Positions 17,799 to 26,586 of a stretch of DNA of 64,000 nt are shown in pieces. The stretch covers positions 118,606-182,605 of the forward strand of contig NZ_MSJM01000006.1 of the NCBI RefSeq assembly GCF_001921845.1, given 5' to 3'. Within the stretch, counting starts at the first letter, position 1. Each line of letters starts with the position of its first letter. Both the position numbers and the translations under genes were made by a program. Origin of the DNA: Streptococcus cuniculi (GTDB lineage: Bacteria; Bacillota; Bacilli; Lactobacillales; Streptococcaceae). The notes under the pieces are model-generated. The model was given only the letters and a program-made list of their open reading frames with translations, was not told the origin of the DNA and searched no databases.

Positions 17799-17806
17799 AG
17801 GTCATT

Positions 17807-18466
17807 ATGACAGATAGACTATGGCAAATTATTCTTGATTCTTTTAGCCAGATACTGATACCAGGGTTGTTAGTGACGATTCCACTAACAATCCTCTCTT
17901 TCGTGTTTGGCTTACTGATTGCAGTGTTGACAGCCCTGGTGCAAATTGCCCAGATTCCGGTGCTGAAACAGCTCGCTCGGTTTTATATTTGGTTGATTCG
18001 CGGCACACCCCTTTTGGTGCAACTCTATGTCATTTTCTACGGTTTGCCAAATTTGGGGCTGGTATTAGATGCCTTTCCATCAGCTGTTTTCGTCTTTTCA
18101 GTCAACACAGGAGCCTATGCGGCAGAAACGATTCGGGCATCGATTGAGTCGGTTCCGAAAGGGCAACTGGAAGCGGGATATTGTGTGGGGATGACTTTCT
18201 CCCAAACCATGCGGCGCATTGTCTTGCCTCAGGCCTTTCGAGTGGCCTTTCCTCCCCTGTCCAATTCTTTAATCAGCTTGGTCAAAGATACATCCTTAGC
18301 TGCGAACATCACAGTGTTAGAGATGTTTATGGCGACCCAGCAAATTGCGGCAAGGACCTACGAACCCTTTGCCTTGTATTGCGAGGTGGGGCTAATCTAT
18401 TTGCTGTTTTCAACGGTATTAACCAAGTTGCAAACCTATGGTGAAAAGAAACTGAAAGTTTATTAA
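17807..18466 (+). CDS. Amino acid ABC transporter permease
   Basis: Polar amino acid permease of the HisM/TcyB type, 219 residues with about five membrane segments. The EAA-loop region (GMTFSQTMRRIVLPQAFR) that contacts the ATPase is well preserved. It lies 8 bases after the binding protein and 9 bases before the ATPase. A single permease gene implies a homodimeric channel. Confidence 0.94.
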   Translation: MTDRLWQIILDSFSQILIPGLLVTIPLTILSFVFGLLIAVLTALVQIAQIPVLKQLARFYIWLIRGTPLLVQLYVIFYGLPNLGLVLDAFPSAVFVFSVNTGAYAAETIRASIESVPKGQLEAGYCVGMTFSQTMRRIVLPQAFRVAFPPLSNSLISLVKDTSLAANITVLEMFMATQQIAARTYEPFALYCEVGLIYLLFSTVLTKLQTYGEKKLKVY

Positions 18467-18475
18467 GGGGGCAAG

Positions 18476-19210
18476 ATGATAGAAGCACAGAAGATAAGCA
18501 TGTCCTTTGGGGACACCAAGGTCTTGCAGGAGGTGGATTTACAGGTGGAACAAGGCACGGTGACGGTCATTTTAGGTCCGTCAGGGTCAGGAAAGACGAC
18601 CTTGCTCCGCTGTATGAATTTTTTAGAGCGGGCAGATAGTGGTCGGTTGATCTTTGGCGAAGAGACCTATGACCTAGCTCATATTCGTCAAAAAGAGATT
18701 GCCGAGATTCGCAAGCATACGGGCTTTGTCTTTCAAAATTATAACCTCTTTGCCAATAAAACAGCCTTGGAAAATGTGACCGAAGGCCTCATCATGGCCC
18801 ATGGCTATGGCAAGGAGGAAGCAGAGCAAATCGGTAGAAAAGCTCTTGACAAGGTAGGGCTTGCTGCCAAGTATCACGCCTACCCGAGTGAACTGTCAGG
18901 CGGTCAACAGCAACGGGTGGGAATTGCGCGGGCGGTTGCCAGCAACCCAGCGGTTATCTACTTTGATGAGCCGACCTCGGCCCTTGATCCAGAACTTATC
19001 GGTGGAGTCTTGCAGGTCATGGTCGAGTTAGCTAAGGAGGGGATGACCATGGTTGTGGTGACCCATGAGATGAGTTTTGCCCGTGAAGTTGCAGATAGAG
19101 TGGTCTTTATGGAAAACGGTCAGATCGTCGAGCAAGGAAGTCCTGAAGAAATATTTGATTCTCCCAGAGAAGAACGAACCAGGCAATTTTTGTCTCGGAT
19201 TCACCACTAG
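18476..19210 (+). CDS. Amino acid ABC transporter ATP-binding protein
   Basis: Cytoplasmic ATPase of the polar amino acid uptake family, 244 residues. Walker [10 protein letters not shown] (34-42), signature LSGGQQQR, Walker [15 protein letters not shown] and the switch histidine stretch VVTHEM are intact. It completes the lyase-binding protein-permease-ATPase operon. No strong terminator is seen before tadA. Confidence 0.95.
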   Translation: MIEAQKISMSFGDTKVLQEVDLQVEQGTVTVILGPSGSGKTTLLRCMNFLERADSGRLIFGEETYDLAHIRQKEIAEIRKHTGFVFQNYNLFANKTALENVTEGLIMAHGYGKEEAEQIGRKALDKVGLAAKYHAYPSELSGGQQQRVGIARAVASNPAVIYFDEPTSALDPELIGGVLQVMVELAKEGMTMVVVTHEMSFAREVADRVVFMENGQIVEQGSPEEIFDSPREERTRQFLSRIHH

Positions 19211-19221
19211 CCTATCCCTAG

Positions 19222-19250
19222 TTGGAGCTTGAGCCTTTTTTTGCTATAAT
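19222..19250 (+). promoter_or_regulatory. tadA promoter abutting the start codon
   Basis: TTGGAG (19222-19227), 17 bases, TATAAT (19245-19250). The tadA ATG begins 7 bases after the -10, where transcription would normally start, which predicts a leaderless message. Confidence 0.75.
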
Positions 19251-19256
19251 ACTGAC

Positions 19257-19784
19257 ATGGAAACAAAATGTAGCTACAGTCAGGAAGAAAAAGAGCAGTT
19301 CATGCGGGAGGCCTTAAAAGAAGCAGAGCGTTCCTTAGCAAAAGATGAGATTCCCATTGGATGTGTCATTGTCAAAGACGGCGTCATTATCGGACGGGGG
19401 CACAATGCGCGTGAGGAGCGTAATCAGGCGATTCTACATGCGGAAATCATGGCCATTCAAGAAGCCAATCAGCAGGAAGAAAACTGGCGACTGCTGGATA
19501 CGACCCTGTTTGTGACCATCGAGCCCTGTGTTATGTGTAGTGGCGCAATCGGTCTCGCACGGATTCCGCAGGTCATCTACGGCGCGCCCAATCAGAAATT
19601 TGGAGCCGCAGGCAGTCTTTATAATATCTTACAGGACGAGCGGCTCAACCATCGTGTTGCGGTTGAGACAGGGATTTTAGAAGAGGAATGCGCCCGTATC
19701 ATGCAGACCTTTTTTCGTCAAGGACGCGAGAAAAAGAAGGCACTCAAGCAGGCTCAACAGGCGCAGACCACTGTGAGGGACTGA
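19257..19784 (+). CDS. tadA: tRNA-specific adenosine deaminase
   Basis: Zinc deaminase that converts wobble adenosine 34 to inosine in tRNA-Arg(ACG). The 175-residue protein has the catalytic HAE motif (His61, Glu63) and the zinc motif PCVMC (Cys91, Cys94). The C-terminal tail beyond about residue 155 is rich in Lys and Gln and longer than in the pneumococcal protein as I recall it. The start at 19257 has no ribosome site and lies at the predicted transcription start. An internal in-frame ATG at 19302 would remove residues that align with the pneumococcal N-terminus. The SRP RNA gene follows, as in related genomes. Confidence 0.95.
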   Translation: METKCSYSQEEKEQFMREALKEAERSLAKDEIPIGCVIVKDGVIIGRGHNAREERNQAILHAEIMAIQEANQQEENWRLLDTTLFVTIEPCVMCSGAIGLARIPQVIYGAPNQKFGAAGSLYNILQDERLNHRVAVETGILEEECARIMQTFFRQGREKKKALKQAQQAQTTVRD

Positions 19785-19790
19785 GAATAC

Positions 19791-19819
19791 TTGCACCAAG
19801 TTTCGATTTATGATAGAAT
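19791..19819 (+). promoter_or_regulatory. Promoter of the SRP RNA gene
   Basis: TTGCAC (19791-19796), 17 bases, TAGAAT (19814-19819). It starts only 7 bases after the tadA stop codon and fits an RNA start near 19826. Confidence 0.75.
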
Positions 19820-19826
19820 ACTAGAT

Positions 19827-19903
19827 GGAGCAACATCTGTGCGTGAAGCGGGTCAGGGGAGGAATCCAGCAGCCCTAAGCGATGTCGGGTGTGTGCTCTT
19901 TTT
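19827..19903 (+). ncRNA. ffs: Small signal recognition particle RNA (4.5S type)
   Basis: RNA scaffold of the signal recognition particle; it binds Ffh for co-translational membrane targeting. The conserved domain IV hairpin is clear: GGTCAGGGGAGGAATCCAGC with its GGAA tetraloop, followed by AGCCCTAAGC on the other side. GAGCA near the 5' end pairs with TGCTC near the 3' end to close the rod. The ends are estimated from the promoter and the closing stem, so they may be off by several bases. Confidence 0.9.
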
Positions 19904-19915
19904 GTTAGTCAATAA

Positions 19916-19955
19916 AAAAGCCTATGAAATCAATGATGTTCATGGCTTTTCTTTT
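19916..19955 (+). terminator. Hairpin terminator after the SRP RNA
   Basis: AAAAGCC-T-ATGAA (19916-19928) pairs with TTCATGGCTTTT (19939-19950) with one bulged base, followed by CTTTTGTC. Confidence 0.65.
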
Positions 19956-20054
19956 GTCATATATAAGATATTCATTGGGCTGGAGTGAAACTCGGCCATC
20001 CTTGTTTCTATTGCTGTAAGGTCGTGACACCCATCATGTGACACTAGTTTAAAA

Positions 20055-20434
20055 GAGGGAGTGGGACAGAAATCGATTTTGTAGTCCTCGCTCTCTAGTT
20101 TCTGGGCTCGGGTATCAACAGTCACTCCCCTGACTGTTGATATCCCCAAGTTGACTAGCTTCCACAATTGAGAATTGTGGAAGGTTGGAAATAAGGCTAG
20201 CGAAGAATTATTCGCTAGCCTCTTCTAATAGAATGTTGATTTATCAACGTCATGGATAAGTTGCTCACAACTTTCTGTTCTCTTCAATGCTCCACTGGAG
20301 CATTAAACCCAGAGACAAGCCTCGCTCTCTAGTTTTTAGGCTCAGGTATCAACAGTCCACTGGACTGTTAATATATACGTCAAACTGTTAAAGCTATAAA
20401 ATTTAAGGGTGTGGGAGACTTTTGTCCCAACCTC
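20055..20434. repeat. Hairpin-rich intergenic element, long form
   Basis: A 380-bp element bounded by GAGGGAGTGGGACAGAAATC on the left and GTCCCAACCTC on the right, so the termini are inversely related (GTGGGACA / TGTCCCA). The inside is a chain of perfect hairpins: ATCAACAGTCA/TGACTGTTGAT, CTTCCACAATT/AATTGTGGAAG (20159-20183), GGCTAGCGAA/TTCGCTAGCC (20195-20220), AATGCTCC/GGAGCATT and AACAGTCC/GGACTGTT. A module starting CCTCGCTCTCTAGTTT occurs twice (near 20086 and 20320). A shorter relative lies at 27118-27278. No gene is visible between the SRP RNA terminator and the glucanase stop. The right end probably terminates transcription. Confidence 0.7.
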
Positions 20435-20533
20435 TTCTTGTCAATCTCCTTGCTCGCCATGATGTTTGGAGGAAGATACAAAATGGAGTAGATTGTCCAC
20501 AAGGAGACTGGCAAGTGGTGTAGAAGTGCTGCC

Positions 20534-22258
20534 CTATTTTTGCTGTTTGTAGTTGGCTAGGATTAGACCCAGTAGGAAAATCGCAGAACTGACAGGAAGG
20601 AACCAATGGTGGGTATCGCCTGTACGAGGGAGAATGCGTTTTTGGCTTTGCGTTGACGGTTGTGCAGGGGGAGTCGGGTCTTCACTGCTTGCGAGGGGAT
20701 TGACAGGTGTTTCCTGCTTGTTTTTGTCTGTGCTGATAGTAGCTGCCTTTGGACCGTATTCAACTAGTTGGTCAATTGGCTCTGCTGTGACGGTATCGGA
20801 CATGATTTCCCTCTTGGTTTCTACCCCATCTGTCAACGTGACCAGCTCAACAAGCGTGCGTAGTCCTTCCTTGCCTGGACGAAGAACCTTTTCTTCTCCT
20901 TCTGGTAAGTGAGGATTGGCAGTCCGGACGACCTTGAAAGGAATCGGACTTGTGGTCACTTCTTCATTTGTCGTGATAACAGGTGTCGGAAGCGGTGCAT
21001 CTGCCACCTCGTCTTCCATTTTCCACTGGCTTCTCCAAGCATTTGGCTGCATTTCGCTAGCCTCTAAATAGCCCAGTTGGTTTTCAGTATGAATCACAAC
21101 GGTCGGTTTCCAACGATTGACAAAGCGGATATGTCCATCTATTTCTTCCAATGACCATTGCGCGCTATAGGCTGTTTCTGGGAGGATAGAGTGTTCGACA
21201 TAGGGCTTTTCAGATTCGATATTGAGATATTCCCCTGTTTTGGTATTTTGGATGAGGTAGTAAGGCCCTTTGGGAATCAATTTCCATGCAGTCTGTTGGC
21301 TGCTATCTGTCGTGACATAGACCTTGTCATCCTTACTGTCGATGGCAAAGTAGGCTTGACTATCTCGGTTGATAATCGCTTTCTTTGGCAGTTCATAGCC
21401 TTCTTTCTTTTTATAGACCCTGAAATAATCGATGGCCCATTCTTTAGGATAGACATCATTTCCCTTACCAGATCCCGCATCGGTATAGATGTTTAAAATG
21501 GTTCCCATTGGATAGTCAGGTGCCTGCTTGATTTCCTTATAGAGAGTTCCGTCATAGTAAAACTTCAAGGAATCAGGTGACCAATCCAAGCCATAGGTGT
21601 GGTATTCAGCAGTCTGATCACCGTGAGGGATAGGATCTTCTGCTAGATACCATTGCGGTGAAAAGAAAGGATCATTCCAACCAAAGGAAGCAATTCGCCA
21701 GGTATCTGATCGACTGAAAAAGGTCTCAATAACATCGATTTCCCCTGTCCGCTTGGACTGGAACCAATCGTTTGTATCATCTTGGAGGCCGACCATCCAC
21801 CAGGCTTGGTGGCCACCGCCACCCACGTTTGAAAATTTCGCCCGTAGTTCAAAATAACCGTAGGTCGTTGCATAGCCGACCCATTCTTTCTGGTCGCTTA
21901 AAATCTGCTGGCTATTGCTGAAGTTGTGAATCCAGTTTTTATTAAAGCTCATGATGGCGCTTGATTTGACGGTTCCGTCTAACTCTGGTGACCAGGGTTT
22001 CTGGTCTTTTGCGATAAACTGAACGAGCTTTCCATCTTCAAAACGATAGTTGGCTTTGGCATTTTCAGGATTGGCAGTCCAATGTGGCAAGTAATAGTCG
22101 GTCCATTTGGAGGTATCCAGTGAATCGCCGTTAAACTCATCGTGGAAATCCAGCACATAGCCTTCTTTTTCTGGAATCGTCTCGTCAGCCAACACGACTT
22201 CTCTACCTAAAGCACTACAGATAATGGCTGTTGCAGCCAGTATGATTCTACTTTTCAT
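20534..22258 (-). CDS. Wall-anchored GH16 beta-glucanase with trefoil and G5 domains
   Basis: Secreted surface glycosidase of 574 residues. In order: signal peptide (1 to about 24); GH16 catalytic domain (about 33-290) with the nucleophile/acid motif EIDVIE (Glu173, Asp175, Glu178); a ricin-like beta-trefoil region (about 298-425) with repeated QW-type stretches; a G5 domain (about 440-505, PEGEEKVLRPGKEGLRT); a Pro-rich link; and a sortase signal LPRTG (543-547), hydrophobic segment and short charged tail. The GH16 fold cleaves beta-1,3 or mixed 1,3-1,4 glucans or related galactans; the substrate is unproven. A GAAAGGGG ribosome site precedes the ATG. It stands alone between a repeat element and pgi. 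Confidence 0.9.
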   Translation of the reverse strand: MKSRIILAATAIICSALGREVVLADETIPEKEGYVLDFHDEFNGDSLDTSKWTDYYLPHWTANPENAKANYRFEDGKLVQFIAKDQKPWSPELDGTVKSSAIMSFNKNWIHNFSNSQQILSDQKEWVGYATTYGYFELRAKFSNVGGGGHQAWWMVGLQDDTNDWFQSKRTGEIDVIETFFSRSDTWRIASFGWNDPFFSPQWYLAEDPIPHGDQTAEYHTYGLDWSPDSLKFYYDGTLYKEIKQAPDYPMGTILNIYTDAGSGKGNDVYPKEWAIDYFRVYKKKEGYELPKKAIINRDSQAYFAIDSKDDKVYVTTDSSQQTAWKLIPKGPYYLIQNTKTGEYLNIESEKPYVEHSILPETAYSAQWSLEEIDGHIRFVNRWKPTVVIHTENQLGYLEASEMQPNAWRSQWKMEDEVADAPLPTPVITTNEEVTTSPIPFKVVRTANPHLPEGEEKVLRPGKEGLRTLVELVTLTDGVETKREIMSDTVTAEPIDQLVEYGPKAATISTDKNKQETPVNPLASSEDPTPPAQPSTQSQKRILPRTGDTHHWFLPVSSAIFLLGLILANYKQQK

Positions 22259-22489
22259 CTTTTTGTAACCCCTTTCAACATCTCTATTCTAACATGTCAG
22301 TCGAAAAATAAAATAGCAATTTCTAAGATAGGCAATGTTTTTATGCTTTGAAAATATTTTTGCTTACAGTTGGACTGTTCCTAGGAAAATAAGAGGGAGT
22401 TGGAGGAAATGGCAATATGTGATTTTTTCGCATTTTTTTGAAAAATCTTCGCTTCGTTTTATGAAAATGGATGAAAATATAGAATTTCC

Positions 22490-22518
22490 TTGAAAAAAAT
22501 CCAATAAAGCGTTATCAT
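22490..22518 (+). promoter_or_regulatory. pgi promoter
   Basis: TTGAAA (22490-22495), 17 bases, TATCAT (22513-22518). The pgi ATG follows 30 bases later behind a GGAGG ribosome site. Confidence 0.75.
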
Positions 22519-22548
22519 TAAGTATGTAGAAAAAATGGAGGATTTATA

Positions 22549-23898
22549 ATGGCACATATCCAATTTGATTATTCAAAAGTCTTGGGACAATTCGTTGCTC
22601 CAACAGAATTGGACTTTTTACAAAGCCAAGTCACAGCGCTTGATGCAGACTTGCGTAAGGGGACTGGAGCAGGAGCTGAAATGCTTGGCTGGCTTGATTT
22701 ACCAGAAAACTATGACAAAGAAGAGTTTGCTCGTATTAAAGAAGCGGCAGCCAAAATCCAATCAGATAGCGATGTACTCGTTGTGATCGGAATCGGTGGT
22801 TCTTACCTCGGTGCAAAAGCAGCCATTGATTTCTTGAATACTTCTTTTGTAAACTTGCAAAGCAAGGAAGAGCGCAAAGCGCCACAAATTCTATACGCAG
22901 GAAATTCTATTTCATCTAGCTACTTGGCTGATTTGGTTGATTATGTAGCAGACAAGGATTTCTCTGTCAACGTGATTTCAAAATCAGGTACAACGACTGA
23001 ACCAGCGATTGCCTTCCGCGTCTTCAAAGAATTGCTCGTGAAAAAATACGGTCAAGAAGAAGCAAACAAACGAATCTATGCAACGACTGACCGTGAGCGC
23101 GGAGCTGTAAAAGTGGAAGCAGATGCAAATGGTTGGGAAACCTTTGTTGTGCCAGACAATGTTGGAGGACGTTTCTCTGTCTTGACTGCTGTAGGCTTGT
23201 TGCCGATTGCAGCATCAGGTGCAGACATCACAGCCCTTATGGAAGGTGCAAATGCAGCTCGTAAGGACTATGCGTCTGATAAGATTGCTGAAAACGAGGC
23301 TTACCAATATGCGGTTGTGCGCAATATCCTTTACAGAAAAGGATACGTAACAGAAATCTTGGCTAACTATGAGCCATCTTTGCAATACTTTAGCGAATGG
23401 TGGAAACAATTGGCTGGTGAGTCAGAAGGAAAAGACCAAAAAGGTATTTACCCAACTTCAGCGAATTTCTCAACTGACTTGCACTCACTTGGTCAATTTA
23501 TCCAAGAAGGTTACCGTAACCTCTTTGAAACAGTAATCCGTGTAGACAAACCAAGAAAAAATATCTTGATTCCAGAAATGGCAGAAGACTTGGATGGTCT
23601 TGGCTACCTTCAAGGAAAAGATGTAGATTTCGTCAACAAAAAAGCAACTGACGGTGTCCTTCTTGCCCACACCGATGGTGGCGTACCAAATATGTTTGTT
23701 ACTCTTCCACAACAAGATGAGTTTACACTAGGCTATACCATCTACTTCTTTGAATTGGCCATTGCCCTTTCAGGCTACCTCAATGGGGTGAACCCATTTG
23801 ACCAACCAGGTGTAGAAGCCTACAAGAAGAACATGTTTGCCCTTCTTGGAAAACCAGGTTTTGAAGAACTCGGTGCCGCATTAAACGCACGTTTGTAA
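22549..23898 (+). CDS. pgi: Glucose-6-phosphate isomerase
   Basis: Cytoplasmic glycolytic enzyme that interconverts glucose 6-phosphate and fructose 6-phosphate. The 449 residues match the short Gram-positive form. Family landmarks include [14 protein letters not shown], the phosphate-binding [11 protein letters not shown], and [14 protein letters not shown]. It is monocistronic, with its own promoter and a strong terminator. Codon use looks highly biased, as expected for an abundant enzyme. Confidence 0.98.
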   Translation: MAHIQFDYSKVLGQFVAPTELDFLQSQVTALDADLRKGTGAGAEMLGWLDLPENYDKEEFARIKEAAAKIQSDSDVLVVIGIGGSYLGAKAAIDFLNTSFVNLQSKEERKAPQILYAGNSISSSYLADLVDYVADKDFSVNVISKSGTTTEPAIAFRVFKELLVKKYGQEEANKRIYATTDRERGAVKVEADANGWETFVVPDNVGGRFSVLTAVGLLPIAASGADITALMEGANAARKDYASDKIAENEAYQYAVVRNILYRKGYVTEILANYEPSLQYFSEWWKQLAGESEGKDQKGIYPTSANFSTDLHSLGQFIQEGYRNLFETVIRVDKPRKNILIPEMAEDLDGLGYLQGKDVDFVNKKATDGVLLAHTDGGVPNMFVTLPQQDEFTLGYTIYFFELAIALSGYLNGVNPFDQPGVEAYKKNMFALLGKPGFEELGAALNARL

Positions 23899-23916
23899 TC
23901 AATAAATCGTAACATG

Positions 23917-23943
23917 AAAACCAGCCAATCGGCTGGTTTTTTC
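23917..23943. terminator. Terminator between pgi and the convergent SorC regulator
   Basis: Perfect stem AAAACCAGCC-AATC-GGCTGGTTTT (23917-23940) with a following T tract. The A tract on the other side allows use in both directions. Confidence 0.92.
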
Positions 23944-23957
23944 TTGTATAAATGGCA

Positions 23958-24899
23958 TTAATAGTCTTGCTCTGCGAGATAGTGTGCAATACTTTCGTCA
24001 ATAATCAGGTGGTCAACACAGCCCTTGCGTAAGAGAGCGAATAAGCTGGGAGCTTTGATGAGGTCAGATGCGATGATGGCAACTTCGTTCATCATTTCCA
24101 ACTCGTCCAGCGTGATGCCGACCATTCGTTTTGTCAGGCTAGTTTCTAAAATAGTTCCTTCCTTGTCATAGAAGCTCGCTAGTGCATCACCGACCACTTG
24201 TTTTTCAATAATGTCGGCCTCATCTTCTGGGGTGACCACCCCGAGTTGTTGGTAGGTAGAGGACTCGCGAGGATTGCCGATGCTGACGATGGCAAGGTCT
24301 ACTGCGAGCGCTTTTTTATGTGCGTCTTTGATGAGAGAAGAACGCATGAGTTCCTTTTTGAGGAGGGGGTGGTCTGCGATGGCAGGGGCATAGTAATAGC
24401 TAGCGGTAGCGCTATATTTTTCGGCTAGTCGAAAACAAAGGTGATTGGAATGGAGGTGGAGTAATTCAACATTGGCACCGCCCATTAAAGGGACAATATT
24501 GAGGTGGGGATAGGGCATGTTTTTAGCAGCCTGTACAAATTCATATAAGGTAGAGCCCCAACCGATACCAATGGACGATAGCGAGTGGGCATACTGCTCT
24601 ACAAATTCAGCGACCGCAGCCCCTAAGGCGACTTTGGTATGGTGTTCAGAGCTTTTAGTAGGGGTGATAATCACGGTTTGAAGATTGTATTTTTCGGTGA
24701 GTCGCTGGCTCAGTTCGATATTAGGATTGGCTTTGGGAGAGATTGTAATTTGCACAATGCCCTGTTGCAGGGCCTCTTTTAACAGTTGGGCAACCGTGGG
24801 GCGACTCAGCTGCAATTGTTTCGCAATCTCTGACTGATTTTTTTGTTCTTTATAATACAATAAAGCTGTTTGATAGATGAGTTGGTGACGATTCTTCAT
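23958..24899 (-). CDS. SorC-family regulator of the adjacent aldolase operon
   Basis: A 313-residue transcription factor with an N-terminal helix-turn-helix (about 8-52; NQSEIAKQLQLSRPTVAQLL) and a C-terminal phosphosugar-binding domain (GIGWGSTLYEFV, VSIGNPRES). It is transcribed divergently from the aldolase gene, with a 14-base perfect palindrome and a second related site in the 144-base gap. This is the usual layout of a local regulator responding to the operon's sugar phosphate. A GGAG ribosome site precedes the ATG. Confidence 0.88.
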   Translation of the reverse strand: MKNRHQLIYQTALLYYKEQKNQSEIAKQLQLSRPTVAQLLKEALQQGIVQITISPKANPNIELSQRLTEKYNLQTVIITPTKSSEHHTKVALGAAVAEFVEQYAHSLSSIGIGWGSTLYEFVQAAKNMPYPHLNIVPLMGGANVELLHLHSNHLCFRLAEKYSATASYYYAPAIADHPLLKKELMRSSLIKDAHKKALAVDLAIVSIGNPRESSTYQQLGVVTPEDEADIIEKQVVGDALASFYDKEGTILETSLTKRMVGITLDELEMMNEVAIIASDLIKAPSLFALLRKGCVDHLIIDESIAHYLAEQDY

Positions 24900-24943
24900 A
24901 TGTAAACTACTCCAGGATTTCTCTTTTTATTTTACCTCATGAT

Positions 24944-25004
24944 TTTACAATTGTAAAGTTTTTCCGAAATATAATTTTACAAATGAAAAGATAGGGACTA
25001 TACT
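24944..25004 (+). promoter_or_regulatory. Operators and promoter of the aldolase-TIM-YjbQ operon
   Basis: Palindrome TTTACAATTGTAAA (24944-24957) and a second imperfect copy TTTTACAAATGAAAA (24975-24989). The second supplies a -35 TTTACA (24976-24981) that is 17 bases from -10 TATACT (24999-25004). Overlap of the -35 with an operator copy suggests direct control by the divergent SorC protein. Confidence 0.75.
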
Positions 25005-25043
25005 AAAAGAAAGCAAAACTTCTAGTCATAGAGGAGGAGTAAG

Positions 25044-25883
25044 ATGAAAACAAATTCGAAACAGATGTATCAAGTGGCAAAGCAGCAGGGATTTGCTATT
25101 CCTCATGCCAATTTTATTGACTTAAATTCGGCGAGAGCCTTTGTTCAAACGGCTGAAAAGAGGGGGCTGCCGTTGCTGCTTGCCTATGCCCAGTCTCACC
25201 AGTCTATCTTGTCCTTAGAAGAGGCGGCAGCGATTGGAAATTGTATGGCAGAATCGGTCAGCGTTCCGATTGTCCTTCATTTGGACCACGGAGAAGACAT
25301 TGATTTTATCAAACGCGCGATTGAGCTTGGCTTTACTTCTGTTATGATTGATGCGTCGCAGCAGTCATTTGAGGAAAACGTGCGCTTGACCAAGGAAGTG
25401 GTCGAATACGCCCATGCACGGGGCGTGGTGGTGGAAGCAGAATTGGGGCATGTGGGGGCAAATGATACGTCAGAAGCCGCTCAGGTAACGGACTCTGTCT
25501 ATACAGAAGTCAAAGACGTGCAAGACTTTGTGGATCAGACACATGTGGACTCCTTAGCCATTTCCATTGGGACAGCTCATGGTATTTATAAAGGGGTACC
25601 GAAGATCAATTTTGAGCGCTTGCATGAAATTGCGGAGTTGACCTCTGTTCCGCTGGTTCTGCACGGGGGGTCTTCATCAGGTGATGACAATCTTGGCCGC
25701 TGTGCGCATGAGGGCATTACGAAGATTAACATCTATACTGACTTTATCGTGTCGGCCTTTGAAGCCATTCAAGATAAAGCACCGCAGGATTACATTGGTC
25801 TAAAACAGGTTGCGGATCAGGCGATGGGAGCGATGTTGGATCACTATTATGATGTATTTGGTACGAAAGCAGTAAAGGAGTAG
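25044..25883 (+). CDS. Class II ketose-bisphosphate aldolase family protein
   Basis: Zinc-dependent aldolase of 279 residues. Asp81-His82 in LHLDHGED supply the catalytic Asp and a zinc His; the EAELGHVG, GTAHGIYKG and LHGGSSSG stretches supply further metal and phosphate contacts. The family includes fructose-, tagatose- and other ketose-bisphosphate aldolases that yield dihydroxyacetone phosphate plus an aldehyde. It is probably not the glycolytic FBA, since it sits in a regulated operon with a TIM-like protein and YjbQ. No kinase or transporter lies beside it, so the substrate is unknown. Confidence 0.9.
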   Translation: MKTNSKQMYQVAKQQGFAIPHANFIDLNSARAFVQTAEKRGLPLLLAYAQSHQSILSLEEAAAIGNCMAESVSVPIVLHLDHGEDIDFIKRAIELGFTSVMIDASQQSFEENVRLTKEVVEYAHARGVVVEAELGHVGANDTSEAAQVTDSVYTEVKDVQDFVDQTHVDSLAISIGTAHGIYKGVPKINFERLHEIAELTSVPLVLHGGSSSGDDNLGRCAHEGITKINIYTDFIVSAFEAIQDKAPQDYIGLKQVADQAMGAMLDHYYDVFGTKAVKE

Positions 25884-25887
25884 CTAG

Positions 25888-26586
25888 ATGAGTAAAGTAG
25901 CAGTAAAAGCACCATTTTTCATGTTTAATCCCAAATCCTACCTTTATGGGGAAGAGTTGGAAGGTTTTGCAAAGGTTGCAGAAGAATTGGCCCTTGAATA
26001 CCCAGATGTTTCGGTCTTTATGACGAGTCCGTTTGCAGATATTCGTGGCGTTGCAGCGCATACAGATCAGGCGATTGTCTCGGCTCAACATATCGATGGA
26101 ATCAAACCAGGTCGTGGAATGGGGCATGTGTTAGCGGATTCGGTCTATGCAGCAGGAGCAAGAGCCACCTTTTTGAATCATGCAGAACGCCCTTTGAGTT
26201 TTGATGAATTGGTTAAATCAGTTGAGAGGGCAGATGAGTTGGGCATGGTGACGATTGTCTGTGCCAACTCGCTTCAGGAAGCAAAGGCCATTGCAACCCT
26301 AGAGCCAGACATTATCCTTTGTGAACCAACAGAATTGATTGGGACAGGCAATACCAGTGATGCTTCCTACGTTACTGCAACAAATGAAGCCATTAAGGCG
26401 ATTTCGCCAACGACCCTCGTCATGCAAGCAGCGGGAATCAGCAAACCAGAGGACATCTATCGTGTGATTGAATTAGGAGCAGATGGTTCTGGTTGTACGA
26501 GTGGGATTACAGAGGCAGAAAATCCCCATCAAATGTTACGAGATATGGTGAAAGCTGCAGACAAGGCATGGAGAGAAAAAGCATGA
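25888..26586 (+). CDS. Triosephosphate isomerase-like protein
   Basis: TIM-barrel protein of 232 residues related to triosephosphate isomerase but divergent. The catalytic set is still recognisable: Asn14 and Lys16 (FNPK), His98 (LNHAERP) and Glu146 (CEPTELIGTG). Residues after the catalytic Glu, normally hydrophobic loop-6 positions (PVWAIGTG), read PTELIGTG. Such variants act on other phosphorylated aldose/ketose pairs, for example tetrulose phosphates in erythritol catabolism. It lies 4 bases after the aldolase and overlaps yjbQ. It is unlikely to be the housekeeping enzyme. Confidence 0.85.
   Translation: MSKVAVKAPFFMFNPKSYLYGEELEGFAKVAEELALEYPDVSVFMTSPFADIRGVAAHTDQAIVSAQHIDGIKPGRGMGHVLADSVYAAGARATFLNHAERPLSFDELVKSVERADELGMVTIVCANSLQEAKAIATLEPDIILCEPTELIGTGNTSDASYVTATNEAIKAISPTTLVMQAAGISKPEDIYRVIELGADGSGCTSGITEAENPHQMLRDMVKAADKAWREKA

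Noticed and set aside
19791..19988. Short protein gene after tadA
   Set aside because: The stretch is occupied by the SRP RNA, with its own promoter, conserved domain IV hairpin and terminator.
21158..21496. Plus-strand frame inside the glucanase gene
   Set aside because: It is antisense to the GH16/trefoil coding region, with no ribosome site or family signal.
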